Source of the DNA: Prevotella sp.
Lineage (GTDB): Bacteria > Bacteroidota > Bacteroidia > Bacteroidales > Bacteroidaceae
Reading direction: 5' to 3'
DNA length: 64,000 nucleotides
NCBI GenBank assembly: GCA_017623655.1
Contig: JAGAON010000003.1
Coordinates: 1 to 64,000, forward strand
Shown here piece by piece: positions 18,485-26,894 of the stretch. The position numbers and the translations under genes are program-made. A model generated the notes under the pieces. It ran no database searches, was not told the DNA's origin, and worked only from the letters and a program-made list of their open reading frames with translations. The first letter of the stretch is position 1; each line of letters starts with the position of its first letter.

Positions 18485-19069
18485 ATGAGAAGCAGAAGAC
18501 ATAAATGGAGGATTCTTGTGGCAGTGTCCCTTGTCGTGACACTGTTTGCAGGTGTGTCATGCAACAAAAAACTGCCCCTGACAACCATAATGGTGCAAGA
18601 CTCCATCCGTCACTATTATCCATTGGTGCAAGGCACCGACCTTACCATGCTTTGGCGCATAGCCAATACTGGCGAGACACCGCTCGTGTTGAGTGACATA
18701 CAGCCCTCGTGCGGATGCCTTGTCACTAACTCGGACGACAAGATAGTCGTGCCGCCGGGAAAAGACGCACTGCTCGAATTCGTTTATCACAGCAACGCCA
18801 ACTCCGGATATGTCAGGCATACCATACGCCTCTACGGCAATATCGTCCCCCAAGGTATGGCCAGTCTCGTCTTTGACCTCAACGTCGTAGTCCCCGCATT
18901 GGGCAGTCCGGACTACGAGGAACAACACAAGGACCGCAACGAATATGACGTTATGACGGGTGTGAAGAACCTTGTTGACGGTTATGAGAACCAACGCGGC
19001 TACTGGACGGACGAGAATGACTACTCCCGCGGCTATAACAAGTATTATTGGCACAAGGGAAGGAAATAA
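18485..19069 (+). CDS. DUF1573 lipoprotein, last gene of the operon
   Basis: A 194-residue lipoprotein (lipobox near LFAGVSCNKK). The middle 100 residues are an immunoglobulin-like DUF1573 domain with the hallmark IQPSCGC after an NTGETPL strand. The C-terminal 45 residues are polar and rich in Tyr, Asn and Asp. DUF1573 domains are common in Bacteroidota envelope proteins and have no fixed function. Its place 20 bp behind the DUF4838 gene ties it to the polysaccharide operon, perhaps as an assembly or periplasmic bridging factor; that is inference. Confidence 0.75.
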   Translation: MRSRRHKWRILVAVSLVVTLFAGVSCNKKLPLTTIMVQDSIRHYYPLVQGTDLTMLWRIANTGETPLVLSDIQPSCGCLVTNSDDKIVVPPGKDALLEFVYHSNANSGYVRHTIRLYGNIVPQGMASLVFDLNVVVPALGSPDYEEQHKDRNEYDVMTGVKNLVDGYENQRGYWTDENDYSRGYNKYYWHKGRK

Positions 19070-19115
19070 AAAGAAATACTAATGTACGTTCTATGATTTT
19101 CCAAAAAATAATTCG

Positions 19116-19123
19116 TACCTTTG
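19116..19123 (+). promoter_or_regulatory. -7 box upstream of the zinc-finger protein gene
   Basis: TACCTTTG, about 310 bp before the ATG at 19431. If used, it makes an unusually long leader. Confidence 0.45.
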
Positions 19124-19430
19124 TCCCATCATCTTGACAAACTGCCGCTATTACAGCATCGCTCCGTCACGGATGCGACAAATACACTAACACTAAAAAA
19201 GGAGGTAAACAAACAGAAATACCCACGGAACGCCACGGAACACGACAGTCGGAAGACCGCATTCCGCAGTTGTAGAATCAATCGGCCGCAATCATGCGGC
19301 GAATTATTAACAACGAAAAAGCGTCTCCACTCTTTTCTTGAAAATAACATATTGAGCTTTTAGCTCTTGTATTAAGGAATATAGCTAGAACCATTAGGAG
19401 TTGCGCCCGACACGGATAAGGGAGTCACAA
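19124..19430. other. Long leader or remnant region
   Basis: About 300 bp between a -7 box and the next gene. A purine-rich AAAAAAGGAGG sits near 19194-19204 with no convincing gene behind it. An 80-codon open frame across 19121-19363 shows no recognisable content. It may be an untranslated leader or debris of an insertion; I see no repeat family here. Confidence 0.35.
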
Positions 19431-20075
19431 ATGAAGAGATTTATATTGATTTTGATTTCATTATTGCTTCTGTATTTTTTCTTCAATGAAAACGGTTCTT
19501 GTGAACAGAATACTGATGAAAACCAAGTGGAAACTGCAGAAGAACAAGTGGAAACCGCAGAAGAACAAGTAGAAACTGATGAAGAAATTAGTACAGAAAA
19601 TGTTACTGAGGATAAATACTATGTTTTCAATTTGGGTATGATTACTCAAGAATGGTGGGAACATCCTGACGGAAGTATTACCATAAGATGTAGAACTTTA
19701 TGTACTGCTTGTAGCGGAAGAAATGTTTGTAATATATGTCAGGGGACAGGTAATGGATATAGCATGTTGGTAGGAAGTGGACGTTATATGCCGTGTCCTG
19801 CATGTGGAGCAACTGGCCAGTGTGGAACTTGTCATGGATTGGGATATAGAGAAACAGTCAAAATCTGGCAGCCAGGAGAAGCGGAAGCTTATATAAAAGC
19901 CCATAAAGAAGTGGAACAAGAGTACCGAAATCAGGGAGGGCGTAGGCTTGGCAAACCTCATCGTGGAATTCGAGTGAAAGAATATAGCCCGAATTATACA
20001 GGCGAATATGAAGAGGTTTGGTGCGAAGAATGTAAGGGCTATGATGCTCCACATTATCATAGATGGAAACAATAA
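19431..20075 (+). CDS. Exported DnaJ-type zinc-finger protein
   Basis: A protein of about 214 residues. The N-terminus is a signal anchor or weak lipoprotein signal (MKRFILILISLLLLYFFF). Next comes an acidic heptad repeated three times (VETAEEQ, VETAEEQ, VETDEE), encoded by a 21-bp tandem repeat at 19527-19586. The core has paired Cys motifs resembling the DnaJ central zinc finger (CTACSG, CNICQGTGNG, CPACGATGQC, CGTCHGLGYR) and a last pair CEECKG near the end. Exported proteins with this finger occur in Bacteroidales; function is unknown. Base composition is AT-richer than the neighbours, which suggests separate ancestry. Confidence 0.75.
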   Translation: MKRFILILISLLLLYFFFNENGSCEQNTDENQVETAEEQVETAEEQVETDEEISTENVTEDKYYVFNLGMITQEWWEHPDGSITIRCRTLCTACSGRNVCNICQGTGNGYSMLVGSGRYMPCPACGATGQCGTCHGLGYRETVKIWQPGEAEAYIKAHKEVEQEYRNQGGRRLGKPHRGIRVKEYSPNYTGEYEEVWCEECKGYDAPHYHRWKQ

Positions 20076-20098
20076 TTTACGTTATTTAAGAATTTATA

Positions 20099-20500
20099 AA
20101 GACAAGTGATAACATCTTGGTTTCGGGATGTAAGAACACCGTCATCTCCTCAAGCGTGACATACATTGGAGACTGAGCTTTTTATCTTTACGATGATTCT
20201 TTGGACGACATATACTGTTATGGTTCTATTCCTGCATATAATGGTAGTGAAGCATTCTCACATACCACATACAGCAATTGCACGCTCCATGTGCCTTACG
20301 GGACAATAGATAGATATAAAACCGTAGACGGTTGGAAGAATTTTGCTAATATTGTAGAATTTGACCCGACAGGTATAGAGGCGGTATCAGCAGACAGAAA
20401 GCCCGCGACGGAGCGGAGAATATACAACCTCGGCGGAGCGAGAATGACTGCACCGCAGCGTGGTTTGAACATCATCAACGGTAAGAAGGTGGTGTATTAA
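20099..20500 (+). pseudogene. Remnant of a BspA-type leucine-rich-repeat surface protein
   Basis: Only the 3' end survives. The frame reads an LRR_5-type repeat (NTVISSSVTYIGD, then AFYLYDD) interrupted by an in-frame TGA at 20174-20176. It continues to a C-terminal tail (YNLGGARM...GLNIINGKKVVY) of the kind that ends many secreted Bacteroidales proteins. No start codon or N-terminal signal remains upstream, because another gene ends at 20075. A separate short gene starting at the TTG at 20201 is possible but unlikely. Confidence 0.7.
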
Positions 20501-20536
20501 GTGCAGAGCATACCGCAATTATTTTTTCTTTCATTC

Positions 20537-22834
20537 TCAGTTCTGGAACTTGCTGATTCCGCGCAACATGTGCCTCATGGAACTCAGCAACTCCTGCGAC
20601 TCCTGCACAATAAGCAGGAAGACCGTCGTGGATTCTATGTTGACCTGCCCGCGCTGTATGTCGTCAATGATTCGCTTGCGGTAACCGGAGATGGAAGACT
20701 GCAAGGCCATCGCATCCGCTCTCAGCGTGTCGGCCGCGGCAGCATTGCCGTCGGTGAGGAAATCCTCCGCACGCCGGTATATCTTGAGTATCTCGTTGCG
20801 GTAACTCAGAAAAGATGTGACATATTTCCTGTCGATAGGCATGAAACTGTTGCCCACGTGTTCGCTGCACGGTTCGTTGATGCGTTTCAGACAGTACAGC
20901 ATCTGCCCCACCGAGTTGTTTCCGAGGAAGTACCATGTGTTACGCTCCATCGCCAGTATGGGATTAACCTTCCGCAGTCCTATAATCTCACGTCTCCGCT
21001 GGCGTTTCAGCTCCTTGCGTTCCTCCTCTATCTCCGTTGCGGCACGCCTCAGGCGGCGGTACTCCTCGTTGAGGAAGGCGTCGGTGATGCCTTCGTACGT
21101 CTCCGCCACAAACCGCAGGTGTGCGGTGTTGCTCACGCGTATGTGCCTGCACAGCAGCTCCCAGCGCTTGTCCTCGTCAGGCTCACGCAACATCTGCCGG
21201 AATATCATGTCGTTCTCGCGTACCGTTGTCTTCTTCTTCGCATAAGCTATGTTACTGCGTATAATCAGCACTATGGCTGTCACCACCGCCACAAACATGG
21301 CGAAGAATTTGCCGAAGAACATAAGGTTGGTAATGATATAGCACATCACGAATGCCGCACCTGCCGTGATGAACCATCCTCCGATGACGGACAGCATACC
21401 GGTTATGCGGAACACGGCGCTCTCCCGCCCCCATGCACGGTCGGCGAGTGACGCACCCATAGCAACCATGAATGTCACGTATGTCGTTGACAGGGGCAGT
21501 TTCAGGGAAGTGCCGAGGGCTACCAGCAAGCCTGCCAGCACAAGGTTCACCGCCGCCCTTATGTGGTCGAAGGCCGCACCTTCCTCCAATGTGGCGGCGT
21601 CAGCGTTGAAACGCGAGTTCACCCATCTGCTTACAGGTGCAGGAACGATGCCCGACACCTTTGCGGACACCTTCATGGCATGACGTACCAGCAGGCGTGC
21701 CACGACAGAAGAGCCGAACATCTCGTCGCCCTCGTCACGGCGGCTAAGGTCAACACTTGTCTTTACCACGTTCTGCGCCTTCTTGGAGAACAGCAGTGCC
21801 AGCACCATCACCACGCCGGCAAGTACAAGATAAATCATCGGTGTCTGTGCGCTGTCCATCAAACTCACCATCAGGAACGTGCCGGCGTTGCCGTTGCCGT
21901 GCGCGATGTAATCCTTGTAAGACTCCAGTCCCGTCAGCGGCACACCCACAAAGTTCACAAGGTCGTTGCCGGCAAAAGCCATGGCAAGCGCGAAAGTGCC
22001 GAGCAGCACTACGAATTTCAGCACCGGCACACGCAGTGCGCTGAGCAAAGTCATCACCACGGAGAACGCACCTATGCCGCCGCCTATTATGTACCACGTG
22101 TTGTCATTTATGAAATCCTTTGCCTCCGGGGTCATCAGTGTGGTGCCTTTCAGACCGTTTATCAGCAGGAACCAGATGATAATCGTCACCGCGATGCCGG
22201 AGAAGACACCTATTTTCAATGAGCTGCTTGTCAGTCCGCCCATATTCCCGTCAGCGCAGGTGGTCTTGCCGTTCACGCGGTAAGTGAAGGTAAAAACCAG
22301 ACGGGCAATCCATTGCACCAGCGTTCCGACCACAAAAGCCACTCCCACGCTGAGGAATATGCCGAGAATCACGCTCAGGGCCTTCTCCGTATTCAGCAGG
22401 TCGCCAAGTGTGAGCAGCGTCCCGTCAGCGCCGGTGGTACCGCTTATGATTTTCAGCAGTGCTATGGCGAAAGCTCCGCCAAGCAGTTCGAACACCATGC
22501 TGACAGTGGTTGACGTGGGCATACCGAGCGTGTTGAACACGTCAAGCAGTATGACGTCCGTCACCATCACGGCAAGAAACACGCACATCACGTCATAAAA
22601 GGAGAAATACATCGGCGTCAGAATGCCGTGTCTCGTCACGTCCATCATGCCGTTGCTCATTGCCGCACCGGCGAAGATGCCCACGGCGGCCACGATGAGG
22701 ATAGTCCGGAACGCGGCCACTTTCGCCCCTATGGCGGAGTTGAGGAAGTTCACCGCGTCGTTACTGACACCGACCACAAGGTCGAAAATCGCCAAGACGA
22801 TAAGGAAAATTACGATTCCCAAGAAAAAAATGTC
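20537..22834 (-). CDS. PiT-family inorganic phosphate transporter with C-terminal cytoplasmic extension
   Basis: A protein of about 765 residues. The N-terminal 540 residues are a PiT/PHO4 permease with the family signature GVSNDAVNFLNSAIG near the start and a second related repeat (LPLSTTYVTFMVAMG), about 10-12 membrane helices in all. It probably imports phosphate with a cation. The last 220 residues are soluble and helical, resembling a PhoU-like regulatory bundle (ERKELKRQRRREIIGLRKVN), which may replace a separate PhoU. The ATG at 22834 is chosen because the -7 box lies at 22871-22878; the longer frame would start inside it. Confidence 0.88.
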   Translation of the reverse strand, partial: DIFFLGIVIFLIVLAIFDLVVGVSNDAVNFLNSAIGAKVAAFRTILIVAAVGIFAGAAMSNGMMDVTRHGILTPMYFSFYDVMCVFLAVMVTDVILLDVFNTLGMPTSTTVSMVFELLGGAFAIALLKIISGTTGADGTLLTLGDLLNTEKALSVILGIFLSVGVAFVVGTLVQWIARLVFTFTYRVNGKTTCADGNMGGLTSSSLKIGVFSGIAVTIIIWFLLINGLKGTTLMTPEAKDFINDNTWYIIGGGIGAFSVVMTLLSALRVPVLKFVVLLGTFALAMAFAGNDLVNFVGVPLTGLESYKDYIAHGNGNAGTFLMVSLMDSAQTPMIYLVLAGVVMVLALLFSKKAQNVVKTSVDLSRRDEGDEMFGSSVVARLLVRHAMKVSAKVSGIVPAPVSRWVNSRFNADAATLEEGAAFDHIRAAVNLVLAGLLVALGTSLKLPLSTTYVTFMVAMGASLADRAWGRESAVFRITGMLSVIGGWFITAGAAFVMCYIITNLMFFGKFFAMFVAVVTAIVLIIRSNIAYAKKKTTVRENDMIFRQMLREPDEDKRWELLCRHIRVSNTAHLRFVAETYEGITDAFLNEEYRRLRRAATEIEEERKELKRQRRREIIGLRKVNPILAMERNTWYFLGNNSVGQMLYCLKRINEPCSEHVGNSFMPIDRKYVTSFLSYRNEILKIYRRAEDFLTDGNAAAADTLRADAMALQSSISGYRKRIIDDIQRGQVNIESTTVFLLIVQESQELLSSMRHMLRGISKFQN

Positions 22835-22870
22835 CATATTATCTGATATGTTAAGTTGTTTTTGCTGCTG

Positions 22871-22878
22871 CAAAAGTA
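22871..22878 (-). promoter_or_regulatory. Promoter of the PiT transporter gene
   Basis: TACTTTTG on the minus strand, about 37 bp before the chosen ATG. Confidence 0.6.
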
Positions 22879-23014
22879 CTTATATCAGATTACCCGCATA
22901 TTACGTAAATGTTACAATTCTGTTACAAGGGTGAATGGAACGGAATCTCCCTTTTCCGAGATGCTGTTGCCGTTGCATTACGATGTCATATCTCCTTTTC
23001 TGTTAAATAATTGC

Positions 23015-23055
23015 AAAGGTACACAAGTTTGTGGTTCACAAACTTGTGTACCTTT
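23015..23055. promoter_or_regulatory. Perfect 19-bp palindrome, candidate operator or bidirectional terminator
   Basis: AAAGGTACACAAGTTTGTG, then loop GTT, then the exact reverse complement. Each arm ends in TACCTTT, so a -7-like sequence reads outward on both strands. It lies between the PiT transporter gene and the ATPase gene at 23102. It could be a terminator hairpin, but the lack of a downstream U-run and the built-in -7 boxes fit an operator as well. Confidence 0.6.
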
Positions 23056-23066
23056 ATTATTTTCTG

Positions 23067-23074
23067 TATTTTTG
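23067..23074 (+). promoter_or_regulatory. Promoter of the ATPase gene
   Basis: TATTTTTG, matching TAnnTTTG, 28 bp before the ATG at 23102 and just downstream of the palindrome. Confidence 0.55.
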
Positions 23075-23101
23075 CAACGTATTTCTTAATAAGACAGCAA
23101 T

Positions 23102-24235
23102 ATGACAAAGCCTTTTGTTTATGGAATGTCAGTTGAAGGTGATAACTTTACTGACAGGGAAGAGGAGACAAGGAGACTGAAACGTAACTTTGAGAATGGG
23201 ATGAATGTCATTCTTATATCTCCAAGGCGTATGGGCAAGACATCCCTTGTGAGGAAAGTCCGCTCACAGATAAGCGATCCTGCCGTCAGAATCGTGATGA
23301 TGGATATTTACGATTGCCGCTCGGAGTATGACTTTTACAACCGCTTTGCCGCCACCATAATAAAGGAAACGGCGGGAAAAGTGGAGCAGGCCATAGAGAA
23401 CATACAGCGTTTCCTTGTCAGGTTGACACCTAAAATATCGTTCTCGCCCGAACCGATGTCTGAGTATTCCGTTTCCCTTGGCATTACGCCACAGAACTAT
23501 TCGCCGGAAGAGATTTTGGACTTGCCGGAGACGATAGCGCGGGAGAAAGGACTGCGCATAGTCGTCTGTATAGATGAGTTCCAGCAGATAGGAGAGATGC
23601 CGGACAGCCTTGCCTTGCAGAAACGCATAAGAGGAGTGTGGCAACACCATACTCAGGTCTCTTATTGCCTGTTCGGCAGCAAGAAGCACCTTATGACCAA
23701 CCTTTTTCAGAGCAGGCGGATGCCTTTCTACCAATTTGGGGAAATGAATGAACTTGGGCCTATCCCCACAGAAAAATGGATTCCTTTCTTACAGGAACGG
23801 TTCAGAAGCAACGGGCAGACATTGCCAGAGGAGTATGCGATAGAGATATGCAGCTTTGTGGAAAACCATTCATCATACGTGCAGCAGCTGGCTTGGAATG
23901 TTATGGTGGAGACGGATAAGGAGGTTGACGGCGGGAGTTTCAGAAGGGGATGCGTTACATTGCTGGCTCAGTGTAATAATTATTTTATCGAGCAGACAAG
24001 GGGATTGAGCAGTTACCAGATGAACTTCCTGCGGTTGCTCTGTAACGGTGTGGACAGTAATTTTGGCAACAGCAAGGTGCAATCTGCATTTCCCTTAGGT
24101 TCAAAATCGAATATTTCGCGTATCAAGACGGCACTGGTTGCCAAAGAACTGGTAGAGGAAATGTCCGATGGGACGGTGCGTTTGTGTGACGCCGTGTTCG
24201 GACGATGGTTCAGGCATACGTTTGGCGTACTTTGA
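23102..24235 (+). CDS. Archaeal-type (MNS clade) STAND/AAA ATPase
   Basis: A 377-residue soluble P-loop ATPase. The Walker A motif SPRRMGKTSLV lies at residues about 40-50, the Walker B motif VVCIDEFQQI at about 155-165, and the C-terminal 90 residues look like a winged-helix domain (RIKTALVAKELVEE). This is the pattern of the archaeal-type ATPase family (Pfam PF01637 type), abundant in Bacteroidales as solitary genes with no known role. It stands alone between the palindrome at 23015 and ybeY. No toxin, nuclease or transporter adjoins it, so context gives no function. Confidence 0.8.
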   Translation: MTKPFVYGMSVEGDNFTDREEETRRLKRNFENGMNVILISPRRMGKTSLVRKVRSQISDPAVRIVMMDIYDCRSEYDFYNRFAATIIKETAGKVEQAIENIQRFLVRLTPKISFSPEPMSEYSVSLGITPQNYSPEEILDLPETIAREKGLRIVVCIDEFQQIGEMPDSLALQKRIRGVWQHHTQVSYCLFGSKKHLMTNLFQSRRMPFYQFGEMNELGPIPTEKWIPFLQERFRSNGQTLPEEYAIEICSFVENHSSYVQQLAWNVMVETDKEVDGGSFRRGCVTLLAQCNNYFIEQTRGLSSYQMNFLRLLCNGVDSNFGNSKVQSAFPLGSKSNISRIKTALVAKELVEEMSDGTVRLCDAVFGRWFRHTFGVL

Positions 24236-24310
24236 TTGTTTGTGGCTCAGGGGCTTGGGAGATATGTCTTGCCGTGTAATCCGACACACCACCGGATTCT
24301 CCTGCGCCGC

Positions 24311-24727
24311 TTATCCCTTCCTCATCGCCAGCGCCTTGTTCTCCGCCGCCTCCATAATCTCGCGCTCGCCGGGGCCTTTGTCGTTGATGCCGCAAAGGTG
24401 CAAGATGCCGTGTATGATGACACGGTACAGCTCTTCCTCGTATGTCTTGCCGAACAGTCCGGCGTTTGAGCGTACGGTGTCAAGGGAGATGACGAGGTCG
24501 CCGTTGATTACGTCGCCCTCATCGTAGTCGAATGTAATGATGTCCGTATAATAGTCGTGTTGCAGATACTCGCGGTTCACTTCGAGAATCTTCTCGTCAT
24601 CGCAGAAGAGATAGCCTATCTCGCCAACCTTTCTGCCGTAGGTGGCGGCTACTCTCCTGATCCATGCCGTAGTGTCGCGCTTGCGTATCGGCGGCATTTT
24701 GACGTTTTCTGAGTTGTAGGTAATCAT
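24311..24727 (-). CDS. ybeY: Endoribonuclease YbeY (16S rRNA maturation)
   Basis: A 138-residue cytoplasmic metalloenzyme that trims the 3' end of 16S rRNA and takes part in 70S quality control. The zinc-binding signature is present as HGILHLCGIND near residue 108 (the usual form is HGxLHLxGYDH, so the third His is replaced and an Asn-Asp follows). The earlier segment ITFDYDEGDVINGDLVISLD is also typical. Length is normal. No -7 box is obvious upstream. Family A and B repeats fill the gap to coaD. Confidence 0.88.
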   Translation of the reverse strand: MITYNSENVKMPPIRKRDTTAWIRRVAATYGRKVGEIGYLFCDDEKILEVNREYLQHDYYTDIITFDYDEGDVINGDLVISLDTVRSNAGLFGKTYEEELYRVIIHGILHLCGINDKGPGEREIMEAAENKALAMRKG

Positions 24728-24821
24728 TGTTATGAACTGTTATGTTTTATGTTTTCCGGCGGGGACGGATTGTGTGGCAAAAGACTGTCAGTTATTTATT
24801 ATGTGGCAGTGACGCTGTTTG

Positions 24822-24952
24822 CGGACGCACCAAGGTACGTCCCTACACGGATTGGTGCAGTTGATGATGTTTTTTCCCCGCTTGTAGGGACGCACCTTCT
24901 TGCCGCCGGCATAAAGCCTATGGCAAGCGGCAAAGCCGAGCGGGTGCGTCCG
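24822..24952. repeat. Family B pair with an inserted 46-bp hairpin
   Basis: Two inverted family B copies: GGACGCACCAAGGTACGTCC at 24823 and TAGGGACGCACC...GGGTGCGTCC from about 24884. The second is split by an insert of about 46 bp (CTTGCCGCCGGCATAAAGCC followed by its rough inverse) that recurs in the copy at 61771. Confidence 0.75.
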
Positions 24953-24973
24953 GATGGCCGGAACCATCATACC

Positions 24974-25063
24974 GTTTTGCAATCAGCACCTTTTCACGTT
25001 GCAATCAGCACCTGATTACGGTGTAAACGGCACCTGATTGCAAGGTAATCGGCACCCTTTTGC
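24974..25063. repeat. Family A 22-bp palindrome array, 4 units
   Basis: Four units in exact 22-bp register, for example GCAATCAGCACCTGATTAC plus 3 bases. It lies between ybeY and coaD. Confidence 0.8.
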
Positions 25064-25101
25064 GGGACGGTTGGCAAATGTGTGTAAACCAGCCTGTTCC
25101 G

Positions 25102-25599
25102 CTATGGCAGGAATTTGCTCACGTCCTTGCCGAAATATTGCAGCGTCCTCACTGCGCTCGATGACAGGGCTGCCAGTTCCGGGCGTGCGAAGAACACCAC
25201 CGTTTCCAGTCCTCCGCCCAGCATACTGTTGTATTCCGCCTGCGAACGCTCATACTCGAAGTCCTTTACGGAGCGTACCCCCTTCACCACAGCCGTGGCA
25301 TTATGGCGCGCGGCGAGATCCGCCGCCATGTCGGAGTATGCCTCCACCGTGACCCTCGGCTCGTCCTTATACACCTTTTCTATCTGTGCGGTGCGCTCCC
25401 TCACGTCCGTTTCCTCGCCTTTGCGGGGGTTGTAGCCAATGCCGATGACCACCCTGTCAAACACGTTCAGCGCCCTTGACACTATGTCTGCATGACCTAT
25501 CGTGAAGGGGTTGAACACTCCTGTGAATATAGCTGTTCTTGTAGCCCCCCCCCGGCCTCCCCATTGGGGAGGAGAGAGAGGTGTTCCTGCGTTTGTCAT
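25102..25599 (-). CDS. coaD: Phosphopantetheine adenylyltransferase
   Basis: A protein of about 165 residues for the fourth step of coenzyme A synthesis. The nucleotidyltransferase motif reads AIFTGVFNPFTIGH (the usual form is GSFDPxTxGH), followed by VVKGVRSVKDFEYE and the C-terminal SSSAVR block. The enzyme normally begins one or two residues before the TxIF strand. Here the nearest possible start is 20 codons upstream (MTNAGTPLSPPQWGGRGG), and these extra codons are read from a family E repeat and include a run of nine G residues. No closer ATG, GTG or TTG precedes the motif. The gene is downstream of ruvB on the same strand. Confidence 0.88.
   Translation of the reverse strand: MTNAGTPLSPPQWGGRGGATRTAIFTGVFNPFTIGHADIVSRALNVFDRVVIGIGYNPRKGEETDVRERTAQIEKVYKDEPRVTVEAYSDMAADLAARHNATAVVKGVRSVKDFEYERSQAEYNSMLGGGLETVVFFARPELAALSSSAVRTLQYFGKDVSKFLP
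25541..25580. repeat. Family E GC hairpin inside the 5' end of coaD
   Basis: GGCCTCCCCATTGGGGAGG with a nine-C run just before it (25545-25553, plus strand). It is translated as part of the coaD N-terminus. Confidence 0.75.
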
Positions 25600-25638
25600 T
25601 GTCGTAAAATATACTCTTTTTAGGAAATACCTTTTCGC

Positions 25639-25673
25639 CGCCCGGCCTCCCCTCGGGGAGGTTTGGAGGGGGC
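25639..25673. repeat. Family E GC hairpin between ruvB and coaD
   Basis: CCTCCCCTCGGGGAGG followed by TTTGGAGGGGGCT. The same form occurs at 31281 and 52107. Confidence 0.75.
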
Positions 25674-25703
25674 TCTTTCGGTGTCTTTGGAGGGGATCTC
25701 TTC

Positions 25704-26744
25704 TCAATCGAACAGCGTTGGCGAGATGATGTTGCTGCCCGTGCGGTAGGCGTTGCGCCCGAGGTGCGCGTAAGCCAGCTCCGTGGCCATCCTGCCGCGC
25801 TGCGTCCGCTTTATGAACCCCTCCATTATGAGATACGGCTCATACACGTCCTCTATCGTGCCGGCTTCCTCGCCTATTGCCGTGGCAATGGTTCCCACGC
25901 CCACCGGACCGCCGTGGAATTTGTCGATGATGGTCAGCAGTATCTTGTTGTCTATCTCGTCAAGGCCGTAGCCGTCAATGTTCAAAGCCTCCAAAGCCAC
26001 CTTGGCTATCGCCATGTCGATGCTTCCGTTGCCTTTCACCTGCGCGAAGTCACGCACGCGGCGCAGCAGTCCGTTGGCAATTCGCGGCGTACCGCGCGAG
26101 CGTCGGGCTATCTCGTCGCAGGCGGCGTCGCTTATCGGCACGTTCAGCAGACCAGCGGAGCGGCGTATTATCTTCGCCAGCGTCTTGGGGTCGTAATACT
26201 CAAGGTGCATATTTATGCCGAACCTCGCCCTCAACGGTGCGGTGAGCAGGCCGGAACGGGTGGTGGCTCCCACCAGCGTGAAGGGGTTGAGGTCTATCTG
26301 TATGCTCCTTGCCGAAGGACCCTTGTCTATCATTATGTCGATGCGGTAGTCCTCCATGGCCGAGTACAGGTACTCCTCCACCACGGGCGAGAGGCGGTGT
26401 ATCTCGTCGATGAACAGCACATCGTTCGTCTCCAGCGACGTGAGCAGGCCGGCAAGGTCGCCGGGTTTGTCCAGCACGGGGCCGGATGTGATTTTGAAAC
26501 CGACGCCAAGTTCGTTGGCGATGATATTTGACAGCGTGGTCTTTCCCAGTCCCGGAGGGCCGTGGAGCAGCGTGTGGTCAAGCGGCTCGCCACGATATTT
26601 CGCGGCGTCAACAAAGACTTTCAGGTTCTCCACCACCTTGGGCTGTCCGCTGAAATCGCCGAACTGCAACGGGCGGAGGGCTTTCTCGAAATCCTTTTCC
26701 GTTGAGGTGCTGCGCTCTTTATGTATGTCGAAGTCTTCCGTCAT
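25704..26744 (-). CDS. ruvB: Holliday junction branch-migration helicase RuvB
   Basis: A 346-residue hexameric AAA+ motor that drives branch migration of Holliday junctions with RuvA. Walker A is [19 protein letters not shown], Walker B is [10 protein letters not shown], and the arginine-finger/sensor region ([18 protein letters not shown]) and winged-helix C-terminus ([14 protein letters not shown]) are present. Length is normal for the family. The start is fixed by a promoter 30 bp upstream (26774-26781). RuvA and RuvC are not in the window, as is usual in Bacteroidota. Confidence 0.97.
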   Translation of the reverse strand: MTEDFDIHKERSTSTEKDFEKALRPLQFGDFSGQPKVVENLKVFVDAAKYRGEPLDHTLLHGPPGLGKTTLSNIIANELGVGFKITSGPVLDKPGDLAGLLTSLETNDVLFIDEIHRLSPVVEEYLYSAMEDYRIDIMIDKGPSARSIQIDLNPFTLVGATTRSGLLTAPLRARFGINMHLEYYDPKTLAKIIRRSAGLLNVPISDAACDEIARRSRGTPRIANGLLRRVRDFAQVKGNGSIDMAIAKVALEALNIDGYGLDEIDNKILLTIIDKFHGGPVGVGTIATAIGEEAGTIEDVYEPYLIMEGFIKRTQRGRMATELAYAHLGRNAYRTGSNIISPTLFD

Positions 26745-26773
26745 TAGCTATTAATCAGTCTGTTTACGCCTTG

Positions 26774-26781
26774 CAAAGTTA
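26774..26781 (-). promoter_or_regulatory. Promoter of ruvB
   Basis: TAACTTTG on the minus strand, about 30 bp before the ruvB ATG. Confidence 0.6.
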
Positions 26782-26855
26782 CGGAAAAAACTTTTATGTG
26801 CCAAACAAAAACGCAAATTATATGTGTAAGGCTTGCTTATTAAAGGCTTTTTGAG

Positions 26856-26863
26856 TACCTTTG
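26856..26863 (+). promoter_or_regulatory. Promoter of the reductase/PAP2 pair
   Basis: TACCTTTG about 32 bp before the ATG at 26895. Confidence 0.6.
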
Positions 26864-26894
26864 TGCCGCGAAACACTATTATACCATAACAGCG

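Noticed and set aside
19121-19363. An 80-codon gene upstream of the zinc-finger protein
   Set aside because: No ribosome binding site for the first codon, no recognisable content, and low-complexity polar composition; more likely a leader or debris.
22835-22873. Longer N-terminus for the PiT transporter
   Set aside because: The extra codons overlap the -7 box at 22871-22878, and the family start motif follows the internal ATG.
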